This document shows, piece by piece, positions 51,407 to 63,310 of a stretch of DNA of 64,000 nucleotides (within the stretch, counting starts at the first letter, position 1; each line of letters begins with the position of its first letter). The notes below the pieces were generated by a model, which was not told where the DNA came from, did no database searches, and saw only the letters and a list, made by a program, of their open reading frames with translations. The position numbers were made by a program, and so were the translations under genes. Source of the stretch: Drosophila pseudoobscura (Eukaryota; Arthropoda; Insecta; Diptera; Drosophilidae); assembly GCF_009870125.1 (NCBI RefSeq), contig NC_046683.1, positions 4,712,001 through 4,776,000 of the forward strand. The letters run 5' to 3'.

Positions 51407-51757
51407 ATGGCCCTGTTTCCGTCCTCATCGCGTCCGCGCACGCTCATGGAGCAGCTGCTGGCGCGCAAAATCGAGGCCGCTGCTGCCGCTGCGGGTGGCG
51501 CCCCGAGCACCGCCGCTATGCCCCCATCTCCGGGCGAGGCCTCGGGGAGTGGCAGTCCTATGATAGCGGGCATGGCCTTGGTGGGCGCTGGTGGAGGCGC
51601 CTCCATATTGAGCCGGCTGCGACGCACCGACTCCCTGGACTCGACGAGCAGCCTGGGCTCGCTGGCCTTCGGCGAGGATGTCTGCCGTTGCGACGACTGC
51701 CTCCTGGGCATTGTCGATCTGTACGTGATCAGTGCTGCCGAGGCGGCCAAGAAAAAG
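51407..51757 (+). CDS. IP3K2: IP3K2 alternative first coding exon B (short N-terminus)
   Basis: ATG GCC CTG at 51407 opens 117 codons ending GCC AAG AAA AAG with donor GTAAGA at 51758, phase 0, ready to join the kinase core at 59203 (443 residues in all). The leader begins at the acceptor 51190 and carries a GA tract (51280-51312). The peptide has an Arg/Leu/Ala segment RTLMEQLLARKIEAAAAAAGG likely to be helical, an Ala/Gly/Pro stretch, LRRTDSLDSTSSLGS (a plausible basophilic kinase site), and a compact Cys cluster CRCDDCLLGIVDLYVI. The role of this N-terminus is unknown. The exon is accepted because its end phase, final lysines and strand match exons A and C. Confidence 0.7.
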
Positions 51758-53122
51758 GTAAGAATCGGGGGTCTGATTAGTTTTCCCCGAAAGCTTTACC
51801 CCGAAACCAACGAACGCGTTGGGAAAGCTCTCTCCTAGCGGATTGGTGACTGTCTTCGCTAAGGCGAAATAATCGCATATCTGGGTGGTGGGCGCCGATC
51901 GAGCTTTTTCTTGATTCTCTTCTCGGGCTTGTTGTTGCCCTTGGATTGGACTGTTGGACCGGTCCGGTGCGAAAGCTGTTCTCCGATGCCATTGACGTCA
52001 CAAGCCGCTGACGCAGAAGTCGGCTAAGCGAGAGAGATAATTACAGAGAGAGCGTGCGAGAGAGAGGGAGAATGAGAGAGGAGTCGCTGATGCGTAAAGC
52101 GGGGATCGTGTGAAAATGAGATTGTTCAACTGATAAGTAAGCCAAGGCGCAGAGAGAGTGATGAAGAGAGCGAGAGAGAAACAGTGGTGGAGAGAGGAGT
52201 AGGCACCTCCTATGGGAAAAAAGCTGCGCGTGCATGGAGCTTTGCTGGAGAAAGTAACCATCGGTCTCCACAAAGGATCTTCGGTTGAATATAATGTACG
52301 CTTTCTCCCGAGACCGATCTCCGTTTTGCTCTGGAGAAAGTTCACGTTTAATTGCGGGAAAGGAAGGATCTTTACTGCTCTGCATTGCAGAAAGGTTGAA
52401 GAAGCTAAAAGATATTTCCCACTGGGAATCTCATTGGGGTACTCATTAAAGAAGATCTGGTATCTTCTATTCTGTCAGAATACGTTCTGGAAACGTTGTT
52501 TGATAGATTTCCAAACTCTGGCTCGAGGATCGGTGACCCCGTTGCATGACATTCTAATCAGAAACTACGTCATACCGTTGGCCCTCGGTTCAAGTAAAGT
52601 CTCTTGGCCAACTATTGAGCTTTGAACCATCCCCAAAACCAGACCCAGACCCGATTTGGCCACCTTCTTCAATGCCTCCCGTCGTCCATTTCCTCCCCCT
52701 CTAATAAGAGACCATCTCTTCAATGACATCCCACTTCCTGCCTTCCCAATCCCCCCCTTCAATATGGCCTCTCATCAATTTCATCTTTCCTTTCAGACTT
52801 CCACTTCTAATTCGACGCATCTCTGTGTGTCTCTGTCCCACCTCCTCCCCATGTAATCCGTGCCTCACATTCATTCTATTTAATTCTGCTCCTCCTGCCT
52901 CTCACCATCATCACAGTAATCCATCAGATGTCTGGGTCTGTCTCTGTCCCACCTCCCCCTTACCCATCTCGGCCTATTTATCTCCTAACGCTCGATAATT
53001 TCGCAATTACGTCTGACGTGCTCCTCCCACTGTTGCTGGTGCTGCACCCTCTTCCCACACTGTCGACACTCCTCTCCACTTCGCATTCACCCAACCACCC
53101 TACCCATCTTATCAGCTCCAGC

Positions 53123-53157
<35 letters not shown>

Positions 53158-56100
53158 GCTGCACAGCTTCATTTCGGTTTTCATTGTATGATAGTTGGAG
53201 GAGGCAGAGAAGGAGGAGGACACCCGATCCCGTTGCTTCTGCTCGTCGTCGGTGGGGCGGCTCTGTGGGTTGGTCGGTCGGTCGGTCGGTCGGCTGACTG
53301 TCTGCTCTGTTGTGCTGCGCCTCTGCTCCATTCAATTCAGTTCCGTTCAGTTTCGGTTTCGGTTTCTGTTTCAGTTCCAGAGCAGAGTCGACCAGTTGAG
53401 CTTTTGCAGCGATCGCGTGCGGCTGGCTCGGGCTCCCGTTGTTTCGTCTTTTCTCATCGTGCTTCTGTCGTGTCGTGCCGTGTCTTTTTCCGCGTGTGAT
53501 TCCACCGTATACCGTTCTCGCTCTCTCCAAGCTTTGTATACGAGTGTGTACGATACATGTGTTCCAAGTGTTCCACTCTCTCCTTGGGCCACCGCACTCG
53601 CACTCGCTCTCCTCTCCGTGTCATTCTCCCAGGCATTGGCCAGAGACCGACCGCGTCAAGCGCCTCCAACAACAGAATATGAAGACAGCATCAAACACAC
53701 ACACACACACACACAAACAAAAATTCCAAAAATTATAATTTTTCTGATTTTGATATTTTTTGGTTTTTGTTCTTATTTTAATTAAAATATTTTGTTGCCT
53801 GGTTTTGGAACAATTTCTTGTTGCTCTTGTTTTTGTTTTTGTTTTCGTTGTGCGTTTGTTAGAGTGTGTATGTATTTTTGTGTTTGTTTTTGATTGTGTT
53901 TCTGTGATGTGCGAGCTTTGTTGTCTTTCGAAAACGGAAGAAAGTCTTCAACTTTTTAGGGGGCTGGCTGTAAAGTGTGTTAATTGAACCACGCGCCGCC
54001 AAAGCCCCCTCAAGAGAGCGTGCACCAGAGCGACATAGAGCGAGGGAGAGCTAGAAGTTATCACAGAGAAAGAGAAATAAATGATAAGAGAGAACAAGAG
54101 CGAGAGAGAGAGAGAGAGAGCCTCGGGAATCAATATCTATAATTCAATCGAGGGGGGGGGGGGGGGGGGGGGGGCAGACGGGCATATTCAATACAAAAAC
54201 TTTTATACGAAACAGCTCTAGACAAAAACTGACTTTTGCACCGAAAATTCATTCTATTCAAGTTTATGTAAACATTTACACATCAACATCAACAACAATA
54301 ACAATAGCCACACAAACGACGACGTCAATGAGAACTCTCTCCCGCCCCCTAACCACTGCCTCACCGTCTCGTCTCTACCCCTAGAGAGCTACGCAGTTTG
54401 GGAACACGATCCACAACCCCTCCCCCAAGCTAGCTTTGGGGGCGGAGAAACGCCTCTTTCGATCATTCCACAAACACGAGTACGGCAAGGATCTGTGCAC
54501 AGTCGCCACAGGCGACACAGGCCTGCGATCAAAGTCCAAGTAGCCCCCAAGTCCCAGTCCAAGTCTTTTCAAGGGTGTCTCAAATGTGAATTATATAATT
54601 GAAAAGGCAAACAAACGCATACAGAAATCGTGTTTATTTTCGTAGAGCAAATTCGGCAATTGAGGCTCATTAAGCGCCCAAAAATGGAACTAAACCCTCG
54701 GCCATGCCATGCCATCCCTTACCAGCCCCCTCGGCACTGGCCCCAGGGCCTTAATTGGTGTGGCGATCGATTCATGAACATCCGCCGCGGCGGTGAGGCG
54801 CCCACCCCACCCACATGACGATCCATCCGATCTCCCAAAAGCGAATCCCAAAGCCAAAACCATTTATTCTGTGCGTCAATGGCAACAACAACAAAAAAAA
54901 AACGAAACGAAACGAAAGTAAAGGAAAGGAAAGCCAGGTTCGAGCATCAGGCGAAGCTTCAAATACCCTCACAATCTCACAGTTAAGAGGTTCCGAGGAG
55001 TGAGGAATTCCTACCGTGCTTGATAGGGAGCCCTTTTTAAAGAGGTTTTACTTAAGTGCAGATTTGAAAGTTTCATTGGATCCTCTTTAAAGTTCCATTC
55101 AAACGATTTCTGATCCCAAACGGCCCATTCTAAACGATCAAACGTTTCTATAGAAGCTATGTATAGTATATATTTAAAAAAAAAAAATATATAACACGCG
55201 ATCGTTTCTTTGGAAACTTGCCGTTGGATATAGGATATAATGATCCAATTGAAATGGTTCCCACCTATTTACACATACTGTATGTACATATGTACTTTCC
55301 TCATGCGACTATCTAGCGAGAACATATGAGAGCACACAGCCAATACCCTACTTGGGGGTAGGGTATCAAAGCACACATGCCATGGGAGAAAAATGGGGAA
55401 AAATGTTTACTTTATTAATTTGAAACTTTTGGTAGTTAAAAACGAAATAAAGAGAGATATTGTTATGCGAATGTGAATGGTGCGCATTAAACGCGTAGAG
55501 TCCATTTGGTTGAATTTGCTTCGATTGGGGCGGCTGGCTGTCGTCGGGTGTTGTGGGTGTGGGTGTGGGTATGGAGGAGATTCCAGGCATTACGTACCCC
55601 CACACACGCTCCGATAAATGTATCTATATGCACGGTACATGCCTCCCCATACGCTATACCCCATAACCCCCGCCATGCCCACCCCATACCCCCGGACCCC
55701 CCGTACCCCCGTACATGTGTCTCTCCCACATCGAGTATATCCGAGTCTTTATCGTCGACACTGCTGCTGCTGCTGCTGACGGCATCGAAGATTGTACAAT
55801 TGTGTTTATTAGATAACGGACAGCAAATTTGTATTTAAGGACGGATCGGACACCAGTCCGTTCCTTTCCGTTCCTTTCCGTTCCGTTCCGTTCCGATCGA
55901 AACGAATCGAATAAATCCGCTCGCATTTAAGAGAATCGAGCGAGGAGATAGTTCCGTTATAGGGAAGAGCGGTGTCAGCGAATAGAGGGGCCAGCAAGGC
56001 AAAGCGAATGCTAAAGAGAGAATCAGAACAACAACCAAGAAATATCCTCAGGAGATATAGAATTCAAATGATCACTATGTGTATAGAGTAGGGTAATGTT

Positions 56101-57967
56101 AGATGGTGATGGGATGGAGTAAAAGAGAGAGAGATACAAAGAGGCAAAGGGAAAGAACATGAGGAAAGATTTCACAAGGGAACATTCATCGTTCGCCCTA
56201 ATTTGCCATAAGCGAAAGGACACATTCCTCGAACGAATACGAGTATACCATAAGATGCTATTCAATAAAGGAATCTTAGTTAAGATTAAAGCTTTTAAAT
56301 AGAAACAGGACTGTGTGGGGACTTCAATCTTTTGGGCTTACAAGCCTGCTGCTTCAGGCCGTACTTATAGATACAATATCCTAATTTACCAGAGACTCTT
56401 GATAGATCAATGATAGCACCTAACGCTGTGTTCTACCAAGGTTTCCACTAGTTGCCGGTTGGTTGTCGATTGGTTGTCGGTTGGTTGTCGGTTGTCGTTT
56501 GGTGTCTGTCGTCTATGGGGTGTTGTTGTTGTTGCTTCGTTATCGCCTAGCGGCGACAGCGTCAACTTTTGCGAATGACGTCAAATGTTATAAAGAAATT
56601 TCAGTATACCAAACTATACTATATGCCACATTATTCAGTGTTGTTGCTGTTGTCTGTCTGTCTGTCTGTCGCGGTGTGCACTGGCTGGCGTAACTGGATA
56701 GCAGCTCAGTGCTGCTGCTGCTGCTGCTGGCATTTCCATTATTATCATAATGTGTTGTTCGATTTGGGTTTCGGATTGCCTTGCCTTGCCTTGCCTTGCC
56801 TTGCCCGACTCTGGCTCTGGTCTGGGCGGTTTCCACTTGCGGTCGGTCGTCCGGTCCCATTGGCGGATTGCTGCGCCAAGCTTCTAGCGCTAGTGGCTTG
56901 TGGCTTGTGGCTTGTGGCACCGATGGTGTGTGGATGCCGCAGATGGAGCTGCCAAGATGCCAACACGCTTCGACAATGCCTACTTGCGAATGGTTTTTTT
57001 TTTTGTTTTTTTTGTCTCTTTGTGTGTGCCATGTGTGTTGTTACATGGCACATACATGTGTATTAAATTTAATCAATTTTGATTGATGTGTGCGCCCAAC
57101 AGCCCCCAAAAGCAGACAAGCAAAACAATCGGCAATCGGCCATCAACAACGAAGCGAAAATACCCTGAGAGCAAAGACAGATAGATCCCTTTGGTTCTTT
57201 GACTTGAAAGATAGTAGTTCCCTTCCACATTCGGATCAAATATCTGAAGGAATCCTCTAGAGGAAGCTCTAGTGTGGCTCGAACCCTTAGATTTCCGTGA
57301 TCCAGTCGGGGTCTGCGTCGTTCTGCGAATTTAAAGTTAATCTTTGAGAGCTCCTTGATTTCTTGAATACTGTAGAAATGGAATGTATTATCGATATACT
57401 ATTTACTTTTGAGATCTTGATGTTTGAGGTCCTCTCCGCTCTCTCTTCGGTCTCTATTTACTGTCAACTCGCTTTCTCTCTCCTTCGCTCTCTCTCTCTC
57501 TCTTCTTGGCACTTGACGAGTGAAAGCCCTCGAGCGGTACAGGGTATTGGCTTGCTTAGAGACCCATTCCCATCGCTGGGGCCCAATCACTCGTCAGACG
57601 GCAGACGGGAGATTGAGGAGGGATCTGGTGGCTGGATGGATGGATGGATGGATGGCTGTGCTGACGGTTTACGCGAGCGCTGTTAGCGGTTAAGGCGCGA
57701 ACGGGTTCGCAAATTGTGCAGAAAATCAAAAATACAGCAGCCCCAGCATCCACATCGACGTCCACATCAGCCCCAGCATCGGCAATGAGGCTGCCTCTCT
57801 CTATCCTTGTATCTCTATCTCTGTGTTTCCATCTGTGCCGCAGTTGCAGTTGCAGTTGCAGTTGCAGTTGCATTTGCAGTGATAGCAATCAGCCTTTGAG
57901 TCGGAATCGGCCCGTCTAATGCGACAGTGGAGCATCGAGCGTCTGTCCCCGACGCAGGTCGCGTAAA
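51758..57967 (+). other. IP3K2 intron with probable promoter for exon C, non-coding
   Basis: It contains long CT and GA tracts (53124-53161; 54101-54120), a GGTC run near 53274-53292, a 23-base G run at 54152-54174, CCTTG repeats at 56779-56805, GGAT repeats near 57634-57655, and a TTCAGTT-rich, CpG-rich stretch at 53320-53400 that could be a promoter. An acceptor tttccatctgtgccgcag ends at 57843, followed by TTGCAG repeats. No other coding exon is supported. Confidence 0.45.
54152..54174 (+). repeat. Poly-G run of 23
   Basis: Twenty-three consecutive G residues lie between a GA tract and CAGACGGG. Such a tract is rare in Drosophila and can form a G-quadruplex. The length may be affected by sequencing error. 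Confidence 0.8.
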
Positions 57968-60426
57968 ATGTCCGTGTGTGCCCTAACCCAACCCCAACAG
58001 AAGCAAAAACAAAAGCAGAAGTCGCCGCCGCAAGCCACGCGCTCGCCCCGTTCTGGTCCTGGTGCTGGTGCTGGTGCCGGTGCCGGGAAGCCTTTGCTGA
58101 CACCACTATCCGCTGGTGGATCGCTACCACTCCAGAGCTCGACCCTTAATCGGAATCAGATACCGCCCACGCCGCCGCCATCGCCCCAGGTCCGCATCTA
58201 CGAGGACTTTGACAGGATGAGCGCCAAGGAGGTGTACTACAATGAGGCGGGGAAGAAGGTGACCGTCAAGCTGCTCCACTTTCCGGACGTGTCGCCCGAA
58301 GACATAGCCAAGCTGCGCTTCGACGACGAGGAGAACGACGACGATGACGACGAGGATGATGCCGAGGACAGCGATGCGCCCAAGAAGGCGGCCGCAGACA
58401 GCGATGCGGATGCGGGCAGCGAGGCGGAGACCAACAATGGCCACCCAGAGGTCCACACCGCCGGTGGCACCAGCAGCTCCGGCACCACCCCCACCGGAGC
58501 GCCATCCACCACCGTCAGGAAGCTCTTCCGCCGCAAGCTCTCGGGCAACAACATGCAGTCGCGCAAATGCAGCCTGGCCTTTGCGCAGGCCCACGGCATC
58601 CGGCAGCGGGCAGAGAAGAAGCTCTCGATGCCGACCATCAGCATCACGGCCAACTCGGGCGACCATGTGGCGCATAACGTGAACCTCAATCTGAATCTGG
58701 CCGGGAGCCGGAAGCTCTCGCAGCAACACTCGCTGCCCCTGGGGGGCTGTGGTTCGGGTTCAGGTTCCCCCACATCACCCACGGGGCTGGGTCTGGGACT
58801 GGGACCTAGGCGTTCCCACTCGCCGCTGGGCCAGAGTCTGTGTCCGGGCTACATCCAGTACTCCAAGTCGTTGCTAGAGGTGCCAATGCCGCGGGACTAT
58901 GGGTATGCCAGCAGCGATGACCTGAGCTCCGAGTGGGACTCTGATGTCTCCACATCGGGGGCCCCGGACGCCTCCTCCGGCTCAACATCAGCGACGGCGG
59001 CTGGCGGTGGCGGGGTAGTGGGCACAAAGAAGGTAAGGAGCTCCAGAGAGAGGTCCCTGATCGCAGCACCCGTAGGTGTTCTTCTTCCATCCGATAACCT
59101 TTGATCGTTTCGTTGGGAGGATCTGTTTCCTGTGGATGTTTTGACCTGATCTGATCTGATATGATCTCTGATCGCCTTCTACTGTTTGTTTGATCTTTTC
59201 AGAGCTCTGGCTGGCGGAAGATCCGCAACATTGTGCAATGGACGCCCTTCTTTCAGACGTACAAGAAGCAGCGCTATCCATGGGTCCAACTGGCCGGGCA
59301 TCAGGGCAACTTCAAGGCCGGTCCTGAGCCGGGCACCGTCCTCAAGAAGCTTTGCCCCAAAGAAGAGGAGTGTTTTCAGATCCTCATGCAGGACCTGCTC
59401 CGGCCCTATGTGCCCGTCTTTAAGGGTCAGGTGACCAGCGAGGATGGTGACCGTGAGTTCCATTTCATCCATCTTTCCATACTTGATGCTGGTTTCCCAT
59501 TCTGATCCGCCCTTTCCGCGGCTTTCCACGTCAGCAGTTTACTTGCAGCTCCAGGATCTGCTGAGCGACTATGTCCAGCCATGCGTGATGGACTGCAAGG
59601 TGGGGGTGCGCACCTACCTCGAGGAGGAGCTGTCCAAGGCCAAGGAGAAGCCCAAGCTGCGCAAGGACATGTACGACAAGATGATCCAGATAGACGCCCA
59701 GGCCCCAACACTGGAGGAGCACGCGGCCAAGGCGGTGACCAAGCCCCGGTACATGGTCTGGCGTGAGACCATCTCCAGCACGGCTACGCTGGGCTTTCGC
59801 ATCGAGGTGGGTGTCAATGCCGTGTGCATGACAAGATATAGCTATCAGAAAATATCTTTCGAATCGTATTCTGAAGCTGATCGTTTTCTTTCTCTTTCTC
59901 GTCCGTAGGGTATCAAGAAGAGCGATGGCACCAGTTCCAAAGATTTCAAAACGACCAAGTCACGCGAACAAATCAAGCTGGCCTTCATGGAGTTCCTCAG
60001 CGGCCATGCCCAGATTCTGGTAGGTACCCCAATGTAAGATCCAGTGGTCCACTGATTGCATTATCCCTTCAACAGCCGCGTTATATTCAGCGCCTGCGCG
60101 CCATCCGCGCCACTCTGGCAGTATCCGAGTTCTTCCAGACGCACGAGGTGATCGGTAGCTCCCTCCTGTTTGTCCACGACCATAACCATGCCAGCATCTG
60201 GCTGATCGACTTTGCCAAGACGGTGTCCCTGCCCCCCGAGCTGCACATCGACCACTATTCGGCCTGGAAGGTGGGCAACCATGAGGATGGCTACCTGATC
60301 GGCATCAACAATCTCATTGATATATTCGTCGAGCTGCAGGCGGCCCTGGAAAAGGACGCAGAACCATCCAGCAATGATGCCTCTGCTACTGCGGAGGATG
60401 GTGCAGCAGGAGGAGCCGATGAGTAA
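57968..60426 (+). CDS. IP3K2: Inositol 1,4,5-trisphosphate 3-kinase 2 (exon C plus common catalytic exons)
   Basis: Exons are 57968-59032, 59203-59452, 59538-59806, 59909-60019 and 60076-60426; phases agree and the protein is 681 residues (355 + 326). Exon C carries an acidic run ([16 protein letters not shown]), a basic KLFRRKLSG patch, and the motif [17 protein letters not shown]. The common core begins [18 protein letters not shown], matching the calmodulin-binding helix of animal IP3 3-kinases. It then has the inositol-kinase signature [17 protein letters not shown], the IP3-binding insert with [23 protein letters not shown], the SSLLFVHD strand and IDFAKT with the metal-binding Asp. It converts Ins(1,4,5)P3 to Ins(1,3,4,5)P4 and so shapes calcium signalling. 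The acceptor of exon 3 is a CAGCAG tandem site. Two other N-termini (40540-42279, 51407-51757) fit the same core. Confidence 0.95.
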
Positions 60427-60889
60427 ACCCTAATTCGTTGGCGGATCGGAGGAGACGGGGCTGAGCCCCTGAGACAAATGCAATCTGAGTTGCACGAAAC
60501 ACAATTACACGATTGAATATTCCCCCAAAACCTAAGTTTAGGCTAGAAAATAGTTATCTTCTACTACAACTATTTTTTTTTTTTGTTTTTTTTTTGTATA
60601 AACTACATACGTTTAACCCGTTAAATTTAAAGAAAAAGACTGAGACAGAATATATACCTATACGATAGACCAAGAGCTTGGCCTTGCTGTTTGGTAGAGT
60701 TATTTATTTATGAAAGATTCACATTCTAAGCCGCGGCATGGCACCCCCTCGAACCACGAATACATGTAGCAAAAATTTAAATCAACCAGAATTATAATAT
60801 GTACGCATAATGTTAAAAGCAGTTTAGTTTTATGGTTATTAATGTAACGTTAATGCGATTACCTACTAAATACATACTAATTGTGCACT

Positions 60890-60895
60890 ATTAAA
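60890..60895 (+). terminator. Possible IP3K2 polyadenylation signal
   Basis: ATTAAA lies about 465 bases after the stop codon in an AT-rich 3' UTR. No AATAAA occurs before it. Confidence 0.35.
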
Positions 60896-61148
60896 TTCAG
60901 TTCGAATCCGAATCTTCGCTAAACGTGTGTTTGAATTGTTTGGTGAATCTAATTTAAAGACGATATACGCCCGCCACACTGTTACTTCAAGCGATAACCA
61001 GCGCCCGGCCGCTATCGCATCTATCGATTAAGCTCTCTCTCTCTGCCGGCTGCCGGCCGGCCATGCTCGAACTTAAGAAGGTGGGAACAATTTGGCTTTC
61101 AGTTATCAAAAGTTAGGTACGTTCAAGACATGTTTGAACAAAATTGTA

Positions 61149-61268
61149 ATGTTTTCATGGGAATTCGATAGCAAACCCGTAACCGCATGTGGGTTTTTTC
61201 GTTCGACATGCACCATAAGAGATATGATGTCCCGCAAAAGCTCGCCGAGCTGTCGCTACCTAATATAA
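61149..61268 (+). CDS. Small ORF of 39 codons, uncertain
   Basis: ATG TTT TCA TGG opens a 39-residue frame ending in TAA: MFSWEFDSKPVTACGFFRST at the start and MMSRKSSPSCRYLI at the end. A second frame across the same bases is also open (MHHKRYDVPQKLAELSLPN), so coding status is doubtful. It sits between IP3K2 and Jafrac1 with no clear promoter of its own. No family is recognised. Confidence 0.15.
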   Translation: MFSWEFDSKPVTACGFFRSTCTIRDMMSRKSSPSCRYLI

Positions 61269-61455
61269 ATATGACATGCAAAATAAATCGAAGGTTTCGA
61301 TGTTTTCAGGATGAATAATCCTGGTCTTTGCGGCCCTGAAGTCCATGTCCGAATTCTTTTTGCCTACTAGTTGCCCGTGCTAGTGATTTAACTTTTAATA
61401 AGTAAGTAAGTAAGTAGATCCCAACATAATCTGGTAATTTTCTTAAACGCGCATT

Positions 61456-61463
61456 TATCGATA
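61456..61463. promoter_or_regulatory. DRE element upstream of Jafrac1
   Basis: A perfect palindromic TATCGATA lies about 400-500 bases before the likely Jafrac1 first exon. The motif is read directly; use by Jafrac1 is inferred. Confidence 0.35.
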
Positions 61464-61869
61464 GTGAGCAGCGCCTGAAGCACACATTTGGCGCAAAGAG
61501 CGAGAGGGAGGTGCTGGCAGATTTTGAGAGTCTCCATAATCTAGATTGAGGAAAAAATAAGCTAGAATAAGCTAAAAATTAAAAAAAAGGAAAAAGCTTA
61601 AAAATAAGCTTACCATTAAAACACATCAAATTAATGGATACTTTAATTTTGTTGATAAACTTTTTTTTTAAATTTTTATTTAAAGTAATGACATGATATT
61701 TTCGTCTTCATTATGCTATGGCCGAGTGCTCAGCAAAGTAAAAAGAAACCGCAGCCTCCTAAGCAAATCTAGCTTTAAATAAGCTAAAATGGCAGCACTG
61801 CATTAACCGTATACTGTATACCATATCTAAATCTTCCTCCATTCGCGATTTCGTTACCGTGCCGGAAGG

Positions 61870-62609
61870 TTGTGCTTTTTCTCTGGTTATTTTCGACCAC
61901 ATCTGAGATCGACCCGAGACCGAGACCCCAAAGCGGAAGTCAAGCAATTACATACATACTATATCCAACAGGTTAAAGTGAGTGTCCGACAATGAATATT
62001 TCGCAAATACTAGGCAAAGTCAAAGAGAAATTACTGTGGAGTGTAAGACCAATCATGATTACCATTACCGTAGTTGTCTGTTGTTGCTGTGTGTGCTGAT
62101 AGTTATGATTGCGATGATGATGTTGAGTCGCAGATTATTTCACAAGTTTTGTTGAGCACCGAACATTCGTAGTCATTTTCTTTCACATTGTGCTTTATTG
62201 GCACGTCCCTCGCTCAAGAGCACCACTACACGCACACACTGGGCAGACGCAGCCTCACACAGGCACGCACACACCACACCACACACTCGCACACATACAC
62301 TCGTAGTGTGTGCCGGCTATAGACAAATTTAATCAAAAAAGAACACGAAATAGGGTTAAAATATGCGCAAAATGCGGCGAATTTTTCCGATTTCTGTAAT
62401 TAAAACCCCTACATCCGCACTAAAACGTGCCCAAAGTTCAATTGGTACAAGTATTCGGCCACCTCCATTACAATTACATGCATACATCCATACATAAATA
62501 GGTGCCCTGTCTAGCTCGGACCGCCGCACGACGGCTAAACACCCGCCATCTTGTGACTTTGAGCTTAGCTTTTACTTATTATATAAAACCCTTTCTCTTT
62601 CCCCATCAG
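61870..62609 (+). other. Jafrac1 leader exon and 5' UTR intron
   Basis: A leader of about 100 bases ends at the donor TTAAA|GTGAGT (61977/61978). The intron runs to the acceptor ctctttccccatcag at 62609, directly before the start codon. A pyrimidine-rich CTTTTTCTCTGG stretch near 61873-61884 could hold the start site. An alternative donor CAG|GTTAAA at 61971 is weaker. Confidence 0.45.
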
Positions 62610-63194
62610 ATGCCCCAACTGCAGAAATCCGCACCCGAGTTCGCCGGCACCGCCGTGGTCAATGGCGTGTTCAAGGACATCAAACTGAGCGACTACAAGG
62701 GAAAGTACCTGGTGCTGTTCTTCTATCCACTGGACTTCACCTTTGTGTGCCCCACGGAGATCATTGCCTTCTCGGAGAGTGCTGCCGAGTTCCGCAAAAT
62801 CAACTGCGAGGTGATTGGTTGCTCCACGGACAGCCAGTTCACCCATCTGGCGTGGATCAACACCGCCCGTAAGCAGGGCGGTCTGGGCAGCATGGACATT
62901 CCGCTGCTGGCCGATAAGTCGATGAAGGTGGCCCGCGACTATGGTGTTCTGGATGAGGAGACCGGCATTCCCTTCCGTGGCCTCTTCATCATTGATGACA
63001 AGCAGAACTTGCGCCAAATCACCATCAACGATCTTCCCGTTGGCCGCAGCGTTGAGGAGACTCTGCGCCTCGTCCAGGCCTTCCAGTATACGGACAAGTA
63101 CGGCGAGGTGTGCCCAGCCAACTGGAAGCCCGGCCAGAAGACCATGGTGGCCGACCCCACCAAGTCCAAGGAGTACTTTTCCACCACCTCCTAA
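62610..63194 (+). CDS. Jafrac1: 2-Cys peroxiredoxin (thioredoxin peroxidase 1)
   Basis: A 194-residue protein in one coding exon, the usual length for cytosolic typical 2-Cys peroxiredoxins. The peroxidatic cysteine is C47 in FVCPTE, with the surrounding [11 protein letters not shown] and the later conserved Arg (NTARKQGG). The resolving cysteine is C168 in GEVCPANW. The GGLG motif and the C-terminal YF pair mark it as a form sensitive to over-oxidation. It reduces H2O2 and organic peroxides in the cytosol with thioredoxin as reductant. There is no signal peptide or transit sequence. The ATG starts the first base of the exon after the 62609 acceptor. Confidence 0.97.
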   Translation: MPQLQKSAPEFAGTAVVNGVFKDIKLSDYKGKYLVLFFYPLDFTFVCPTEIIAFSESAAEFRKINCEVIGCSTDSQFTHLAWINTARKQGGLGSMDIPLLADKSMKVARDYGVLDEETGIPFRGLFIIDDKQNLRQITINDLPVGRSVEETLRLVQAFQYTDKYGEVCPANWKPGQKTMVADPTKSKEYFSTTS

Positions 63195-63310
63195 GAAGCT
63201 AATCATCTGTGGGGCTGTGACTGTGCGGTGCTGTGCCTCTGGCGAGTCCAGGACGATTCGAATCGCATTGCACAGACACGCACACATATGAACACCCTAA
63301 ATATACATAT

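Noticed and set aside
52212-52625. 137-codon plus-strand frame
   Set aside because: It has a nice-looking start (MGKKLRVHG) but no recognisable pattern, no polyadenylation signal nearby and no codon bias.
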